A stretch of DNA of 13,378 nucleotides from NCBI GenBank assembly GCA_945901035.1, contig CAMDKN010000016.1:1-13378 (forward strand). The letters run 5' to 3'. A program made the position numbers and the translations under genes. The notes under the pieces were generated by a model. That model saw only the letters and a list, made by a program, of their open reading frames with translations, did not search any database and was not told the origin of the DNA. Source of the stretch: Gulosibacter massiliensis. Lineage in GTDB: Bacteria > Actinomycetota > Actinomycetes > Actinomycetales > Microbacteriaceae. Shown one piece after another: positions 12,835-13,378 of the stretch; the stretch's first letter is position 1; each line of letters starts with the position of its first letter.

Positions 12835-13378
12835 ATGACAGGAATCGATCGCAAGCCCCGTTCGCGCGTTGTCACCGACGGAATCGAAGCGACCACGTCG
12901 CGCGGGATGCTCCGTGCCGTGGGAATGGGCGATGGCGATTGGGACAAGCCCCAAGTCGGAATCGCGAGTTCGTGGAACGAAATTACACCGTGCAACCTGT
13001 CGCTCGGGCGACTCGCTCAGGCCGCGAAAGAAGGCGTCCATGCGGGTGGTGGTTACCCGCTCCAGTTCGGAACGATTTCGGTGTCGGACGGAATCTCGAT
13101 GGGACACGAAGGCATGCACTTCTCGCTCGTCTCTCGCGAAGTAATCGCCGATTCGGTCGAAACCGTCGTCCAAGCAGAGCGACTCGACGGAACGGTTCTC
13201 TTGGCTGGGTGTGACAAGTCAATTCCCGACATGCTGATGGCGGCGGCGCGACTCAACCTTGCGAGCGCATTCCTCTACGCCGGGTCCATCGCGCCCGGCT
13301 GGGTAAAGTTGTCTGACGGCACCGAAAAAGACATCACCATCATCGACTCCTTCGAAGCCGTCGGTGCGGTCAAAGCGG
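12835..13378 (+). CDS. ilvD: Dihydroxy-acid dehydratase, N-terminal part (runs off window end)
   Basis: The first 181 residues are present; the full enzyme is usually about 560. IlvD removes water from 2,3-dihydroxy-isovalerate and dihydroxy-methylvalerate to give the keto-acid precursors of valine, leucine and isoleucine, using an iron-sulfur cluster and Mg2+. Family motifs seen are [20 protein letters not shown] with the cluster-ligand Cys53, the [20 protein letters not shown] stretch at about 79-98, and [20 protein letters not shown] with a second cluster Cys at 126. The start [20 protein letters not shown] fits the family start well. The -10 box at 6 nt suggests a leaderless mRNA. The frame is open and intact to the window edge. 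Confidence 0.96.
   Translation, partial: MTGIDRKPRSRVVTDGIEATTSRGMLRAVGMGDGDWDKPQVGIASSWNEITPCNLSLGRLAQAAKEGVHAGGGYPLQFGTISVSDGISMGHEGMHFSLVSREVIADSVETVVQAERLDGTVLLAGCDKSIPDMLMAAARLNLASAFLYAGSIAPGWVKLSDGTEKDITIIDSFEAVGAVKA

Noticed and set aside
12577-13173. Long minus-strand gene across the ilvD start
   Set aside because: Its upstream part is antisense to the clearly real ilvD; only the last 61 codons, with a strong ribosome site at 12762, are supported.

Overview
The window looks like chromosomal DNA of a high-GC Gram-positive bacterium (Actinomycetota, perhaps a Microbacteriaceae-like lineage; the genus is inference). Supporting signs are GC-rich codon use, two surface proteins ending in LAXTG-type sortase signals with a hydrophobic stretch and basic tail, several genes with a -10 box 6-7 nt before the start codon (leaderless layout), GTG/TTG starts, and an actinobacterial-style ECF sigma factor plus membrane-protein operon.

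Region 1 (1-3503) is a tandem array of at least four secreted YVTN beta-propeller paralogs, all on the minus strand; the first is cut by the window edge. They fall into two pairs by promoter sequence. Two encode seven blades and one only three. Between the first genes lie the 3' half of a tRNA-Lys(CTT) gene with no 5' half and copies of a repeat that begins in the tRNA 3' end. This suggests an attachment-site scar or repeated duplication of 'tRNA tail + propeller gene' units.

Region 2 (3504-9133) holds two divergent pairs, each a TetR-family regulator next to a secreted LAXTG protein (3504-4136 with 4297-5733; 6324-7076 with 7224-8234). A third TetR gene (8315-9073), paralogous to the second, is convergent with the second surface protein. 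A small membrane protein lies between the pairs. Inverted repeats in the control regions are candidate operators, the best one just upstream of the third regulator's -10 box.

Region 3 (9135-11158) is a minus-strand operon: an ECF sigma factor followed by a single-pass membrane protein with a Pro/Glu/Thr/Ser-rich linker, a candidate anti-sigma factor or sensor, ending at a 14-bp hairpin.

Region 4 (11302-13378) carries a LysE/RhtB-type exporter, an Ala/Lys-rich basic protein whose frame continues past an in-frame TAG into a Rho-N-like domain just before a terminator, a small membrane protein, and the 5' part of ilvD (branched-chain amino acid synthesis), which runs off the window.

The strongest leads are the tRNA-tail/propeller array, the in-frame TAG before a coherent C-terminal domain, and the repeated TetR/LAXTG pairing.
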